Assembly: GCF_030348945.1 (NCBI RefSeq)
Contig: NZ_JAUCEN010000002.1
Coordinates: 992,001 to 1,056,000 of the forward strand
DNA length: 64,000 nt
Source of the DNA: Peribacillus sp. ACCC06369
Lineage (GTDB): Bacteria; Bacillota; Bacilli; Bacillales; DSM-1321
Direction of reading: 5' to 3'
Shown: piece after piece, positions 1-9,003 of the stretch
Layout of the letters: each line of letters opens with the position of its first letter
How positions within the stretch are numbered: position 1 is the first letter of the stretch
Position numbers and translations under genes: made by a program
Notes under the pieces: model-generated
The model's database searches: none
Told to the model about the DNA's origin: nothing
Seen by the model: the letters and a program-made list of their open reading frames with translations, nothing else

Positions 1-435
1 GCTTTATGGGAAGCCCGCCATAATCTTGCGTACGCATTCATTCACAGTGCCCCGGGAAAGAAGCTGATGGTGACCGACGTAAGTGTGCCCCTTCATGAAT
101 TATCGGATGCCATATTGGATGCAAGAAAGAAAGTCGAACAATCAAAAGTGGAGGGGGCGATTGTAGGACATGTAGGTGACGGGAATTATCATGTATTGTT
201 CATGATCGATCTGAAAAATCCTGAAGAAGTGAAAGAAGCGAAGTGGTTAAATGAAGAAATCGTTGAATTTGCCTTAACCAAAGGCGGTACATGTACAGGT
301 GAACATGGGGTAGGCCTTGGAAAATCGAAGTATCAGCGAAGGGAGCATGGAGCAGCTTACGAAGTGATGAAAACGATCAAACAGGCATTGGATCCGAAAG
401 GAATAATGAATCCCGGGAAAATTTTTATAGATTAA
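1..435 (+). CDS. FAD-linked oxidase (GlcD / D-lactate dehydrogenase type), C-terminal part
   Basis: The reading frame is open from base 1, so only the C-terminal ~144 residues are present. The GHVGDGNYH and TGEHGVGLGK motifs and the closing DPKGIMNPGK are the C-terminal signature of the FAD-linked oxidase family (FAD-oxidase_C: glycolate oxidase subunit GlcD, D-lactate dehydrogenase), flavoenzymes that oxidise 2-hydroxy acids to 2-oxo acids. An internal ATG at 67 is not the start because the frame continues upstream in homologous sequence. The substrate cannot be told from this part. The FAD-binding half lies outside the window. Confidence 0.85.
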   Translation, partial: ALWEARHNLAYAFIHSAPGKKLMVTDVSVPLHELSDAILDARKKVEQSKVEGAIVGHVGDGNYHVLFMIDLKNPEEVKEAKWLNEEIVEFALTKGGTCTGEHGVGLGKSKYQRREHGAAYEVMKTIKQALDPKGIMNPGKIFID

Positions 436-820
436 GAGGAATGTTTTAATTATGGTAGATTAGTAACAACCAAAAATGTACAATAAATCAATTGGTGAAA
501 AGGCAGACTTGCTGTCCCATATAAAATGTTAGTGCAAATCATAGCCTAGATATGGGGCCAATTCAAACACTAATTTCATATCATGTAATTTAAAAAAATA
601 AACGGATAAAATTTATTTTCGTCTTTAAACTGACCTATATTCGGAAAAATCGCCTGTTCGTGGTGATAATCCGACCCATATCGAGAAAAATCGCCTGTTT
701 GTGGTGATAAACCGACCCATATCGAGATAATTCAATCTTCATCGGAATAAATCGACCGATGAGCGTGATAAATCGATCTTTCATCCAAATAAATCTAACC
801 AATTCCCTTTCAAAAAAAAA
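436..820. other. Intergenic region without a gene, carrying a tandem repeat
   Basis: About 385 bases with no supported ORF. It follows the oxidase stop and ends at the ald terminator. The first 190 bases are AT-rich with nothing recognisable; the rest is occupied by the ~41-bp repeat array listed separately. Confidence 0.6.
630..795. repeat. Four degenerate ~41-bp tandem units with a ~20.5-bp half-period
   Basis: Units start near 630, 671, 712 and 752. Units 1 and 2 are nearly identical (GAAAAATCGCCTGTT then GTGGTGATAA), the third and fourth drift. Each unit is two related halves around GATAAATCGACC-like words, so the basic period is about 20-21 bp, two helical turns. The spacers are not unique and the repeats have no conserved palindrome, so this is not a CRISPR array. 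The same kind of word recurs in the array near 19.6 kb. Confidence 0.7.
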
Positions 821-850
821 TAAGACTCCAGATGTCTGGAGTCTTATTTT
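821..850 (-). terminator. Rho-independent terminator of ald
   Basis: A perfect hairpin with arms TAAGACTCCAGA / TCTGGAGTCTTA, flanked by a long A-run on the + strand that becomes the U-tract for leftward ald transcription. Confidence 0.9.
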
Positions 851-854
851 AATA

Positions 855-1988
855 TTAAGCGTTAATGTTATTTGGGTTTAAGGCGTTTTCAACACTTACG
901 TAGTTGTAGCCTAGGTCTGTTGCAACTGCTTCAAACGTGATTTCACCGTTCGCCACATTGACGCCTTTTGCAAGTGCATCATTTTCAAGGATCGCTTTGA
1001 TGGCGCCTTTGTTTGCGATTTGCAGTGCAAATGGCACTGTTACGTTAGTTAAAGCAACTGTAGAGGTTTGAGGCACTGCACCTGGCATATTTGCCACTGC
1101 GTAATGCACTACTCCATGTTTAACATAAGTAGGGTTATCATGTGTTGTTATGTGGTCAACCGTTTCGAAGATACCGCCTTGGTCGATTGCAACATCGACA
1201 ATGACTGAACCTGGAGACATCGATTTAACCATTTCTTCAGTAACGAGCTTAGGAGCTTTAGCACCTGGGATCAATACAGCACCAATCACTAAATCAGCAT
1301 CTTTGACTGCTTCTGCAATATTATAAGGATTGGAGATGAGTGTAGTCAGTTCATTTCCGAAAATATCATCAAGTTGACGTAGGCGGTCAGGGCTTAAGTC
1401 AAGAATTGTAACATCTGCGCCTAATCCTATAGCGATTTTAGCAGCATTCGTTCCAACCATTCCTCCGCCGACAACAGCGACTTTACCACGTTTCACTCCA
1501 GGAACTCCGCTTAAGAGGATTCCTTTACCACCGTTATTTTTTTCCAGGAACTGAGCACCGATTTGTGCAGCCATGCGTCCTGCAACTTCGCTCATTGGTG
1601 TCAATAAAGGAAGTGTGCGGTTCACTGCAACCGTTTCATAAGCAATGGCCAAGACACCGCTTTCTTTTAGGGCCTGAGCTAGTGCCGGTTCAGCCGCAAG
1701 ATGCAAATATGTGAAAAGGATTAAATCTTTTCGGAAATATTTATATTCAGATGAGATAGGTTCTTTTACTTTCATGATCATTTCTGTGCTTGCCCAAACG
1801 CTAGCAGCGTCCTCGACTATTACAGCACCAGCTTCTTGATATGATTCATTTGTAAAACTGCTTCCTAGACCTGCGTTCATTTCGATTAATACTTCATGCC
1901 CTGCATTGACTAATGCTACAACCCCAGCTGGAGTGATAGCTACACGGTTTTCATTGTTTTTAATCTCTTTTGGAATTCCTATTCTCAT
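855..1988 (-). CDS. ald: Alanine dehydrogenase
   Basis: NAD-dependent oxidative deamination of L-alanine to pyruvate and ammonia (cytosolic hexamer; alanine use as carbon and nitrogen source and during sporulation). It starts [20 protein letters not shown], the family's hallmark N-terminus, and has the nucleotide-binding [19 protein letters not shown] region near residue 170; the 377-residue length is normal. An ATG 39 bases further upstream is open, but the chosen start sits behind GGAGGG at the right distance. The PucR-type regulator two genes upstream is the probable activator, as AdeR is for ald in B. subtilis. A perfect palindrome lies ~100 bases before the start. Confidence 0.97.
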   Translation of the reverse strand: MRIGIPKEIKNNENRVAITPAGVVALVNAGHEVLIEMNAGLGSSFTNESYQEAGAVIVEDAASVWASTEMIMKVKEPISSEYKYFRKDLILFTYLHLAAEPALAQALKESGVLAIAYETVAVNRTLPLLTPMSEVAGRMAAQIGAQFLEKNNGGKGILLSGVPGVKRGKVAVVGGGMVGTNAAKIAIGLGADVTILDLSPDRLRQLDDIFGNELTTLISNPYNIAEAVKDADLVIGAVLIPGAKAPKLVTEEMVKSMSPGSVIVDVAIDQGGIFETVDHITTHDNPTYVKHGVVHYAVANMPGAVPQTSTVALTNVTVPFALQIANKGAIKAILENDALAKGVNVANGEITFEAVATDLGYNYVSVENALNPNNINA

Positions 1989-2087
1989 CTTAATCCCTCC
2001 AATAATATGTTTTACTATTTGTATCACAAGTATAGTTGGAAATAGAAACAGTTAGTATGTGGAAATTAGAAAAATGAAAAAGGTGTA

Positions 2088-2105
2088 TTTGTGGAATTCC
2101 ACAAA
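2088..2105. promoter_or_regulatory. Perfect 18-bp palindrome upstream of ald, candidate AdeR operator
   Basis: TTTGTGGAATTCCACAAA is a perfect inverted repeat about 100 bases upstream of the ald start codon, with a further half-site (TGTGGAAA) at about 2058-2065, closer to the gene. The position suits an activator site. That the AdeR-like regulator binds it is inference from neighbourhood and the known AdeR-ald pairing. Confidence 0.5.
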
Positions 2106-2185
2106 CGCAATATCAATAAACATGGACTCGTCAGGAACAAGACCCCTGATTCATATCATAAACGTTAGAAAATATAACGCTGAAG

Positions 2186-3007
2186 TTAATTTTTCGAAAT
2201 AGGTTCTTGGATGCGCTCTAAAATCCGTCTTTTTTTATAAAGCATGATTCCCGTATCGGCCATATCGGCAATCATCGATCGATTGGTAAGGGCTCCAAAG
2301 ATTATTCCAGCAACAGGAACCATTTGCAAAAGCTTTTTCCAGCCAAACTGATCGCGGTATGTATAAACGACTTCTCGCCATCCTTGCAGCTCGGATGCTA
2401 TTTCCCTTTTTGATTCGGAATCAGGCAGGTGCATTTTCGACAGTTCATTTAATAGTGCTTTTTTGCCTACAACATCCGATGTTGTGAATTGCAGACATTT
2501 GACGATGAAAATACGCTCTTGACGGTCACTGGGATCGAACCCATATGTGATGGCGATATCTTGAAGTGTTTTAATCGACATGCCGAGTAGAAGGGGGATG
2601 TCGATGGCTAAGGTGAAGATTCCGCCAATACCGGTAGTGGCACCTTGAACCGTTGCCAATTTGCTGCCTGAATTTTTAATATCTTGACTCACGCTATCCA
2701 TTATATGGAGGGGAATGCTTGATACATCTTCCAGGGAAGTAATTTTCAACTCGGGGTTCTTGGCCTGTAGCTGACTTAGAATTTGAGCTTCTTTCGTTAA
2801 ATATTTTCCGCCATTCTGAATATAGCTGCCGATTTCATCAAGCATGACACCCAATTTTTTCTGAATGAAATCCGGTGTCAGCTTATCCAATAGTTTGAAG
2901 GGGATTCGCCCAATCCGTTCCCAAAACCATAGCCCTTTCTGATCCTTCTCCCATTTTTCAATGGTTATTAATTCCTTCTCAAGTTCTTCTTTTGTTTCAA
3001 ATTTCAT
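2186..3007 (-). CDS. EcsC family protein
   Basis: A 273-residue protein matching the EcsC family in layout: charged N-terminus (KWEKDQKGLWFWERIGRIPFKLLDKLTPDF), then a glycine-rich hydrophobic stretch GATTGIGGIFTLAIDIPLLLGMSI (~125-150) and a second hydrophobic patch (VPVAGIIFGALTNRSMIADMADTGIMLYKKRR) near the C-terminus. EcsC is encoded with the EcsAB ABC transporter in B. subtilis but its molecular role is not established. Here it lies alone between ald and its presumed regulator, on the same strand. RBS AAAGG precedes the ATG. Confidence 0.8.
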   Translation of the reverse strand: MKFETKEELEKELITIEKWEKDQKGLWFWERIGRIPFKLLDKLTPDFIQKKLGVMLDEIGSYIQNGGKYLTKEAQILSQLQAKNPELKITSLEDVSSIPLHIMDSVSQDIKNSGSKLATVQGATTGIGGIFTLAIDIPLLLGMSIKTLQDIAITYGFDPSDRQERIFIVKCLQFTTSDVVGKKALLNELSKMHLPDSESKREIASELQGWREVVYTYRDQFGWKKLLQMVPVAGIIFGALTNRSMIADMADTGIMLYKKRRILERIQEPISKN

Positions 3008-3056
3008 ATGATCAGCCTTTCCACATTTCTAGTATTCCATATCAGGGAATTTATCA

Positions 3057-4313
3057 TTAATTTTTCTTGAAAAATTTATCATATTGATCAAGTTTAATGT
3101 TAAGAAAGAGGGACATTTTTTGAATCGGGTCTTTTAACCGGATATTTCCCACCTCTGAAATCCTTTTTAATCGGTAATTCAATGTATTCACATGGATATG
3201 AAGATTTCTTGAAGCTTCATTTGGGTTGCAGTCCTTTTCTAGATAGACAGTGAGTGTCTGCAGCATTTCCGTCTGGTTTTTCATGTCATATGCTTTTAGC
3301 TTCAGGATGGAAGGATGAACATGACGTTGTTTGTTGCTTGCGAGCGATTCAATCATTTGAAACATGCCAAGTTCCTCATAATGTAAGATGAGCTTCATGT
3401 CATCAGGGAAAATAGTCTTCATTTTTAGAGTGTATTGAGCTTCATCGTAACTTGTTTTAACATCCAATAAGTTTTTATACATATGGCCAGCCGTTCCAAG
3501 GATATGCTCAACACCGAAACGCCGTTTCATTTCCAAAATGAAAAAAGGGATGAAATCATAAATCGATGATGTGAAAGAAGGGCTGTTTTCCTGGTTGGCT
3601 CCTGCAAAAAGAATGAGCTTGTTATGGTCAATCGCAAATAAGGAACTGTTTATCTTTTGCGTAGTCGTTAACATGTATGAAATGTATCGCTCTACTTCCC
3701 GATTGATCTCTTCAGGAAATTCGAATACCAATATGGAAAAAACCACCGGAACATGTAAGGAGAATTTCGTGAAATTTTCAATTATTTCCGATTCTTCTTG
3801 GTAGTGTCCAGTCAGCATGCGCCAAAGGAACTCTTGATTACCCGCTTCTTTCCTTTTCTTTTTCAATTGCAATTGCTGTAACTGGTTTTTCGCCTCTTTG
3901 GCAGCGAATTGCAGAAATTCCATATCTTCTTCGGAGAAAGGTTCATTTACTTCTAAAGCCCAAATGAATCCAAGGACTTCATTATTTTTCCGAATGGACA
4001 CCGCAGCCCTGTTACCGAGACCGACATCATTGATGGCCCCGATCTTAATGGGGGCATCTTCTTTCAATAAAGCTGGGATGAAGCCATCTTTCCATAAACT
4101 GTTGATGACTTTTTCAGGGACGCGTCTTCCGATTATGGTCATGATACGAGCCTGATCCGTAGTATCATCGTGTGTGCTATAAGCAAGTAAGCGGTGATTA
4201 CCGTCCTCGATTGTAATGGGGCAACCTAAAACAGAACTGATTCTATCGGCAAACTCCATCATATCTCCATAAAGGTCTTTAAAAATATCTCTATTTTTTT
4301 CTAATTCCTTCAT
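3057..4313 (-). CDS. adeR: PucR/CdaR-type transcriptional regulator, probable alanine-responsive activator (AdeR-like)
   Basis: A 418-residue regulator with an N-terminal GAF-like sensor part (about 20-150), a central GGDEF-like linker region (CdaR), and a C-terminal PucR-type helix-turn-helix (YLEKDCNPNEASRNLHIHVNTLNYRLKRISEVG, last 60 residues). I place the start at the ATG behind GAGGGG; an earlier in-frame ATG at 4394 has no ribosome site. In B. subtilis the homologous AdeR lies beside ald and activates it; the same neighbourhood here supports the name. The other PucR-family protein in this window (near 56 kb) belongs to the purine cluster. Confidence 0.75.
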   Translation of the reverse strand: MKELEKNRDIFKDLYGDMMEFADRISSVLGCPITIEDGNHRLLAYSTHDDTTDQARIMTIIGRRVPEKVINSLWKDGFIPALLKEDAPIKIGAINDVGLGNRAAVSIRKNNEVLGFIWALEVNEPFSEEDMEFLQFAAKEAKNQLQQLQLKKKRKEAGNQEFLWRMLTGHYQEESEIIENFTKFSLHVPVVFSILVFEFPEEINREVERYISYMLTTTQKINSSLFAIDHNKLILFAGANQENSPSFTSSIYDFIPFFILEMKRRFGVEHILGTAGHMYKNLLDVKTSYDEAQYTLKMKTIFPDDMKLILHYEELGMFQMIESLASNKQRHVHPSILKLKAYDMKNQTEMLQTLTVYLEKDCNPNEASRNLHIHVNTLNYRLKRISEVGNIRLKDPIQKMSLFLNIKLDQYDKFFKKN

Positions 4314-4407
4314 TTTTTTGTGCCCCTCGCTTAAAAAAATTCCTTCTCCTTGAATTTTAAACGATTTCCTATTAATAAGCATAGATAAATCCATTCATAA
4401 AACAGAA

Positions 4408-4440
4408 AATCCCTGCCGACGGAAATCGGAAGGGATTTTT
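4408..4440 (-). terminator. Terminator downstream of pit copy 1 (bidirectional form)
   Basis: Hairpin with AATCCCT...AGGGATT outer arms and CCGA/TCGG inner arms, with T-runs readable in both directions. It lies just after the pit stop codon on the leftward strand. Confidence 0.8.
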
Positions 4441-4445
4441 TTATT

Positions 4446-5444
4446 TTAGAATAGGAAATTAATCAAAAGATAAATCAAACCTGCTAATGTTGCCGAGATG
4501 GGAATGGTAATGAACCAAGTGATGATCATTCTTTTTGCCGTTCCCCATTTTACGCCTTTGACACGATGGGCGGTTCCAACTCCAAGGATTGAAGAGGAAA
4601 TAACATGGGTAGTACTGACTGGCATGTGTATTACGGTCGCGCCGAAGATGATAAAGGCTCCGGTTAAATCCGCTGCAACACCATTGACCGGACGGATCTT
4701 CATAATTTTGCCGCCAACGGTTTTAATGATTTTCCATCCACCTACGGAAGTTCCAAGTCCCATTGCTAACGCACAGGAAAATTGAACCCAGAAGGGGATA
4801 TCGGCATTTGATGCATAACCATTTGCAATAAGTGCCATCGTGATGATACCCATCGCTTTTTGAGCGTCATTCGTTCCGTGGGTATACGATTGAAGTGCTG
4901 CAGTAGCAATCTGTATAGTACGAAATTTTTGGTTTGTTTTTGTCAGGTTATTGTTCTTAAAGACCACTTTAAAGATGCTGTATACGATAAACCCGATTGC
5001 AAAAGCAATTAACGGGGAGAAGATCAAAGCTTGAAGAATTTTCATGAATCCTTCCCATTTAATTCCGGCGAATCCAGCTGCAGCAATGGCGGCACCTGCA
5101 ATCGAACCAATCAATGCGTGGGAGGAACTGCTTGGTATTCCGTAATACCAGGTAAGAAGGTTCCATATGATCGCGGCAAGCAGAGCAGCCAAGATTACAT
5201 ATGAACCATTCGGAAGTGTGAACGGATCCACGATATCTTTGGTTATGGTCTTCGCTACTCCAGTAAATGTCATAGCTCCGACGAAATTCATGATAGCTGC
5301 CATGATGATGGCATGCCGAGGCTTCATGGCCTTTGTTGAAACAGCAGTGGCTATTGCATTGGCTGTATCATGGAAACCATTGATGAAGTCAAATGCTAAA
5401 GCAAAGAAAACGATTAATATTGTTAAAATTAATAAAGTATCCAT
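4446..5444 (-). CDS. pit: PitA-family low-affinity inorganic phosphate transporter, copy 1
   Basis: A 332-residue integral membrane protein of the PiT family with both signature repeats: GFHDTANAIATAVSTKAMKPRHA near the N-terminus and SYTHGTNDAQKAMGIITMAL in the middle, each with the conserved GxxDxxNA-type core. About ten hydrophobic segments. It imports metal-phosphate driven by the proton gradient. The start follows GGAGT, 15 bases after the DUF47 gene stop, so the two form an operon in the order DUF47-pit, a usual pairing. Confidence 0.93.
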   Translation of the reverse strand: MDTLLILTILIVFFALAFDFINGFHDTANAIATAVSTKAMKPRHAIIMAAIMNFVGAMTFTGVAKTITKDIVDPFTLPNGSYVILAALLAAIIWNLLTWYYGIPSSSSHALIGSIAGAAIAAAGFAGIKWEGFMKILQALIFSPLIAFAIGFIVYSIFKVVFKNNNLTKTNQKFRTIQIATAALQSYTHGTNDAQKAMGIITMALIANGYASNADIPFWVQFSCALAMGLGTSVGGWKIIKTVGGKIMKIRPVNGVAADLTGAFIIFGATVIHMPVSTTHVISSSILGVGTAHRVKGVKWGTAKRMIITWFITIPISATLAGLIYLLINFLF

Positions 5445-5459
5445 TTATTGGGGTACTCC

Positions 5460-6080
5460 TTAGGCGTTTTTCATTATGATTGTTTCAAGTGTATTGGCCA
5501 CTGCTTGACAGTGATCGGCAATCTCTTCAAGGCTTTCGTAAATTTCTTTATATTGAATGATCCTGATTGGATCTTTTTCAACTGTAAACAAGTTTTTGAT
5601 TGATTGACGTTGGATCCCGTCACAAACGGATTCAAGATCTTTAATTTTGATTGCATTTTCACGAATCATTGGTAATTTTTTAGTGGATAGTGTATCGACA
5701 GCTGTTTCAATCTCATACGTACACTGCTTGATTGCATCCACAAACTTAAGCATATACTCATCTGCATTGACTATTGAGTACATTTCAAATAATGCGGCAC
5801 AGTGTTCCAAACCGTCTATGACATCATCCATTCTCATGGTTAGTTCAAGGATATCCTCGCGTTCGATAGGAGTGATAAAGGCATTGTTCAGCTCTTTAAT
5901 CACGTTATGAACCATTGAATCGCCTTTATGCTCATAATCTTTCATAGTATCTGAAAATACTTTTAGATCGGAGATGTTTTTGAGTTTATAATCCGCGAAA
6001 TAGTCAGCACCTTCTTTAAGGTTTTGAGCAATGTTGAAAAGCATTACTGCGAATTTGTCTTTTTTTGATTTAAAAGCCAT
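5460..6080 (-). CDS. DUF47 (PhoU-like) phosphate transport accessory protein
   Basis: A 206-residue soluble alpha-helical protein starting MAFKSKKDKF and carrying the typical DUF47/Pit-accessory pattern (DYEHKGDSMVHNVIKELNNAFITPIEREDILELTMRMDDVIDGLEH). Members are PhoU-like and are encoded next to Pit transporters, whose activity they are thought to modulate; B. subtilis YkaA is the equivalent. The ATG behind GGGAGG is chosen over one 15 bases upstream. The only DUF47 gene here sits between two pit genes and is transcribed with the downstream one. Confidence 0.9.
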   Translation of the reverse strand: MAFKSKKDKFAVMLFNIAQNLKEGADYFADYKLKNISDLKVFSDTMKDYEHKGDSMVHNVIKELNNAFITPIEREDILELTMRMDDVIDGLEHCAALFEMYSIVNADEYMLKFVDAIKQCTYEIETAVDTLSTKKLPMIRENAIKIKDLESVCDGIQRQSIKNLFTVEKDPIRIIQYKEIYESLEEIADHCQAVANTLETIIMKNA

Positions 6081-6190
6081 GTTAAAGCCTCCCAATTAGT
6101 CATGCAATTTTACACACTTTTATCGTACGTTTAGTATTAACAAATTGATTGTAACGAATTCATGTAGTCTCAGGGAAGGTTTTTCGACGA

Positions 6191-6217
6191 AAATTTACAA
6201 AATCTTAATAAAACTTT
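6191..6217. promoter_or_regulatory. Possible Pho-box-like repeats upstream of DUF47-pit
   Basis: TTTACA, TTAATA and TTTACA words spaced 10-11 bases apart, resembling the TT(A/T/C)ACA direct repeats bound by PhoP in Bacillus. Only three of the usual four are seen and AT-rich DNA produces such words by chance. Confidence 0.25.
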
Positions 6218-6288
6218 ACAAACAAAAACAAGGATAAGTAAAAAATGGGAAACAGTTGCCACTTACAAAGGCGATATTTGTAGAAAAA

Positions 6289-6311
6289 AGCCTTCCCGAA
6301 GTGGAAAGGCT
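6289..6311 (-). terminator. Terminator of pit copy 2
   Basis: Hairpin AGCCTTCCC / GGAAAGGCT-type arms followed, in the leftward direction, by TTTTTTCT. It separates the second pit gene from the DUF47-pit operon. Confidence 0.8.
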
Positions 6312-6318
6312 GAAGGTT

Positions 6319-7317
6319 CTATAAAAATAAAGCAATTAAATAATAAATAATTCCAGCTAATGAAGCGGAAATCGGCAAGGTAATGAACCAAGTAATCAAC
6401 ATGCTTTTAGCAGTTCCCCATTTTACGCCTTTGATACGGTGTGCAGAACCGACACCAAGTATGGAAGAAGAAATGACATGTGTCGTACTGACCGGCATAT
6501 GCAGGAATGTGGCACCGAAAATGATTGCTGCACCAGTCATATCTGCAGCCACCCCATTAACCGGCCGTATTTTCATGATTTTACCGCCAACGGTTTTGAT
6601 GATTTTCCAACCTCCGATTGATGTACCAAGCGCCATGGCTATTGCGCAGGATAATTGTACCCAGAAGGGAACTTCCGAGGTAGAGGCATATCCGTTAGCG
6701 ATTAAAGCCATCGTGATGATACCCATCGATTTTTGAGCGTCATTCGTTCCGTGTGTATAAGACTGGATGGCTGCCGTGAGAATTTGTATTCTCCTGAATC
6801 GCTTATTGGTCTTTCCTAAATTATTATTTTTGAATACTACCTTGAAGATACTGTATACAATGAATCCAAGCGTAAAGGCAAGGATGGGAGATAGAATCAA
6901 TGCCTGGATAATTTTAGTGAATCCACTCCATTTTATTGCATCGAATCCACTAGCCACGATGGCCGCTCCTGCTATTGACCCAATGATTGCATGTGAAGAA
7001 CTGCTTGGAATGCCGAAATACCAAGTGATTAAATTCCACGTTATTGCAGAGAGCAGAGCAGCAAGGATTACATAAGAGCCGTTGTTTAATGTGAACGGAT
7101 CAACGATATCCTTCGTAATGGTATGCGCTACACCGGTAAAAGTCAGTGCTCCCAATAAATTCATGACCGCAGCCATGATGATTGCATGACGTGGTTTAAG
7201 CGCCTTGGTTGATACTGCTGTAGCGATGGCATTAGCCGTATCATGGAAACCATTGATAAAATCAAAGACCAAAGCAAATATAATAATTAGCGCTGTTAAG
7301 ATGAATATGCTATTCAT
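6319..7317 (-). CDS. pit: PitA-family phosphate transporter, copy 2
   Basis: Same length (332 residues) as copy 1 and matching it over the whole length, with the same two signature repeats and PSSSSHA loop. The genes are a tandem paralogous pair. This copy has its own GGGAGTC ribosome site, its own terminator and no DUF47 partner immediately upstream. Most differences are conservative and in membrane segments, so both look functional; separate regulation or a different metal or affinity preference is possible but not shown. Confidence 0.93.
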   Translation of the reverse strand: MNSIFILTALIIIFALVFDFINGFHDTANAIATAVSTKALKPRHAIIMAAVMNLLGALTFTGVAHTITKDIVDPFTLNNGSYVILAALLSAITWNLITWYFGIPSSSSHAIIGSIAGAAIVASGFDAIKWSGFTKIIQALILSPILAFTLGFIVYSIFKVVFKNNNLGKTNKRFRRIQILTAAIQSYTHGTNDAQKSMGIITMALIANGYASTSEVPFWVQLSCAIAMALGTSIGGWKIIKTVGGKIMKIRPVNGVAADMTGAAIIFGATFLHMPVSTTHVISSSILGVGSAHRIKGVKWGTAKSMLITWFITLPISASLAGIIYYLIALFL

Positions 7318-7695
7318 ACATGGAAGACTCCCTTGATTTCAAGTATATAATGTGAATTTGGATTGTGGCCCATGATTGGGCGCAGTACAGGACAGTTTGC
7401 AACCCCTCATTATTTAAAATGGGAGTTTTTAAGGTTGATTATTTTTTAAAGATGGCACCTTCTTTATTACTTGGTTTTAAAACGAACTATTTCATTGTAA
7501 CGAATTTCATATCTATAAGGATAGACGTTTGGTCATTTTTTTACAAAATATTTAACTTAGTGAAGGATTTAATGACAAATTATTCATTTAATTATATTAA
7601 AAGGATAATGGGACTTTTTAAATCCCGAGGCTTATGGTTAGAAATAGAAGTTGGGGCGATGTATAATTGGTAAATAAAAGTAAGGGGGATGAAGG
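7318..7695. other. Intergenic region between divergent pit copy 2 and the aldo/keto reductase
   Basis: About 380 AT-rich bases that must hold both divergent promoters. A 102-codon open frame across it has no ribosome site and no family resemblance, and I do not accept it as a gene. No clear operator seen. Confidence 0.5.
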
Positions 7696-8526
7696 ATGAT
7701 TTCAAATATTGCGGAAACGATCACTCTACATAACGGAGTTCAAATGCCACAGTTGGGTTTCGGTGTATTCAAAGTGAAAAATGGCAAAGAAACGGTTGAA
7801 TCCGTTAAGAAAGCAATCCAAGTAGGATATCGAGCGATTGATACGGCAGCCATTTATGAAAATGAAGAAGGTGTTGGACAGGCGATTCGGGAGAGCGGAG
7901 TACCTCGTGAAGAATTGTTCATAACATCTAAAGTATGGAATACGGAACAAGGATACGAAACCACGCTTCAGGCATTTGATGATAGTTTAAATCGCCTTGG
8001 GCTGGAATATTTGGATTTATACCTGATTCACTGGCCTGGAAAAGATAAATATCTGGAAACATGGAGGGCGCTGGAAAAGCTTTATAAGGATGGAAAAGTG
8101 AAATCTATCGGTGTAAGTAATTTCCATGTTCATCATTTGGAAAATTTACTTGCAAATAGTGAAGTGAAACCGGTCGTAAATCAAATCGAATTGCATCCAC
8201 TTTTGACTCAAGTCGAAATTCGTGATTACTGTGCAAAGCATGAAATAAAGGTGACATCATGGAGCCCGCTAGGCAGGGGGAACTTATTGGAAGAACCAAC
8301 AATTAATCATATAGCTAAGAAGCACGGGAAAAGTTCAGCGCAAGTGTTAATTAGATGGCATCTTCAACATGATCTCGTAGTAATACCCAAATCGATTACG
8401 CCGTCCCGTATCGAGGAAAATGCACAGGTATTTGATTTTTCATTAAGCCTTAACGAAATGAACCAAATAGATGCCTTGAACAAAAATGAACGGTTCGGAA
8501 GCAATCCAGATGAACTTTTGTTCTAA
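7696..8526 (+). CDS. Aldo/keto reductase (YvgN/glyoxal reductase type)
   Basis: A 276-residue NADPH-dependent carbonyl reductase of the AKR superfamily. The catalytic tetrad is visible: Asp49 and Tyr54 (VGYRAIDTAAIYENE), Lys79 (FITSKVW), His112 (LYLIHWPG). The C-terminal VIPKSITPSRIEENAQVFDF is the NADP-binding signature. In B. subtilis the closest types reduce methylglyoxal and other aldehydes. Start follows GGGGGATGAAGG. It is monocistronic with its own terminator. Confidence 0.92.
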   Translation: MISNIAETITLHNGVQMPQLGFGVFKVKNGKETVESVKKAIQVGYRAIDTAAIYENEEGVGQAIRESGVPREELFITSKVWNTEQGYETTLQAFDDSLNRLGLEYLDLYLIHWPGKDKYLETWRALEKLYKDGKVKSIGVSNFHVHHLENLLANSEVKPVVNQIELHPLLTQVEIRDYCAKHEIKVTSWSPLGRGNLLEEPTINHIAKKHGKSSAQVLIRWHLQHDLVVIPKSITPSRIEENAQVFDFSLSLNEMNQIDALNKNERFGSNPDELLF

Positions 8527-8549
8527 ATAAGAATGTTGAAAATGATAGG

Positions 8550-8582
8550 AGGATGTCCCGATAAAGGGGCATCCTTTTTCTT
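8550..8582 (+). terminator. Terminator of the aldo/keto reductase gene
   Basis: AGGATG...CATCCT stem with inner CCC/GGG, followed by TTTTTCTTTTTTC. Confidence 0.9.
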
Positions 8583-9003
8583 TTTTCTTTATGAACATAA
8601 TTGACACAGTTACTGCTTATACTAACTATGTGACAGAGTTAAGCATATTGTATACCCGTTTATTATGACTAATAATCCTATTTCCGTTGCCAAATATTTT
8701 TAAATAAAATTAGGTTTTAGATTAGTTAAACGGGGAAAATAATGAGTACAGCGGCAAACAAAAAGAAAAACACACTAACACATTGAGGATTGTCAAATCA
8801 GTTCCTCAGGGGCTCTAGCTAGCTAATTCTACCCAATAACTAAAACATTCACATTCATTAGATATTGTGCGTAATCGGCATCATACCATTTGGATGTAAA
8901 AGTTAAAAGAACTGAAGGCATGACAATATGGAAGTGTGATGAAATTTCTTGGAGTCTGCTGTAGATAGTAAAAAATCAACTAATTAGAAGGAGGAAATAT
9001 ATT
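8583..9003 (+). promoter_or_regulatory. Intergenic region with a sigma-B-like promoter for the GlsB-type gene
   Basis: No convincing gene. GTTTTA (8714-8719), 13 bases, then GGGAAA (8733-8738) resembles the general-stress sigma-B promoter pattern. It would leave a leader of ~260 nt before the small membrane protein gene. A 14-codon ATG frame starts at 8742 directly behind it, without a good ribosome site. The stress role of the family fits a sigma-B promoter, but the match is imperfect. Confidence 0.3.

Noticed and set aside
630-795. CRISPR-like repeat array
   Set aside because: Spacers are as similar as repeats, units drift, and no cas genes are near.
7365-7673. 102-codon open frame before the aldo/keto reductase
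   Set aside because: No ribosome site, AT-driven composition, overlaps the divergent promoter region, no family resemblance.
8742-8786. 14-codon ATG frame behind the sigma-B-like promoter
   Set aside because: No proper ribosome site; length expected by chance.
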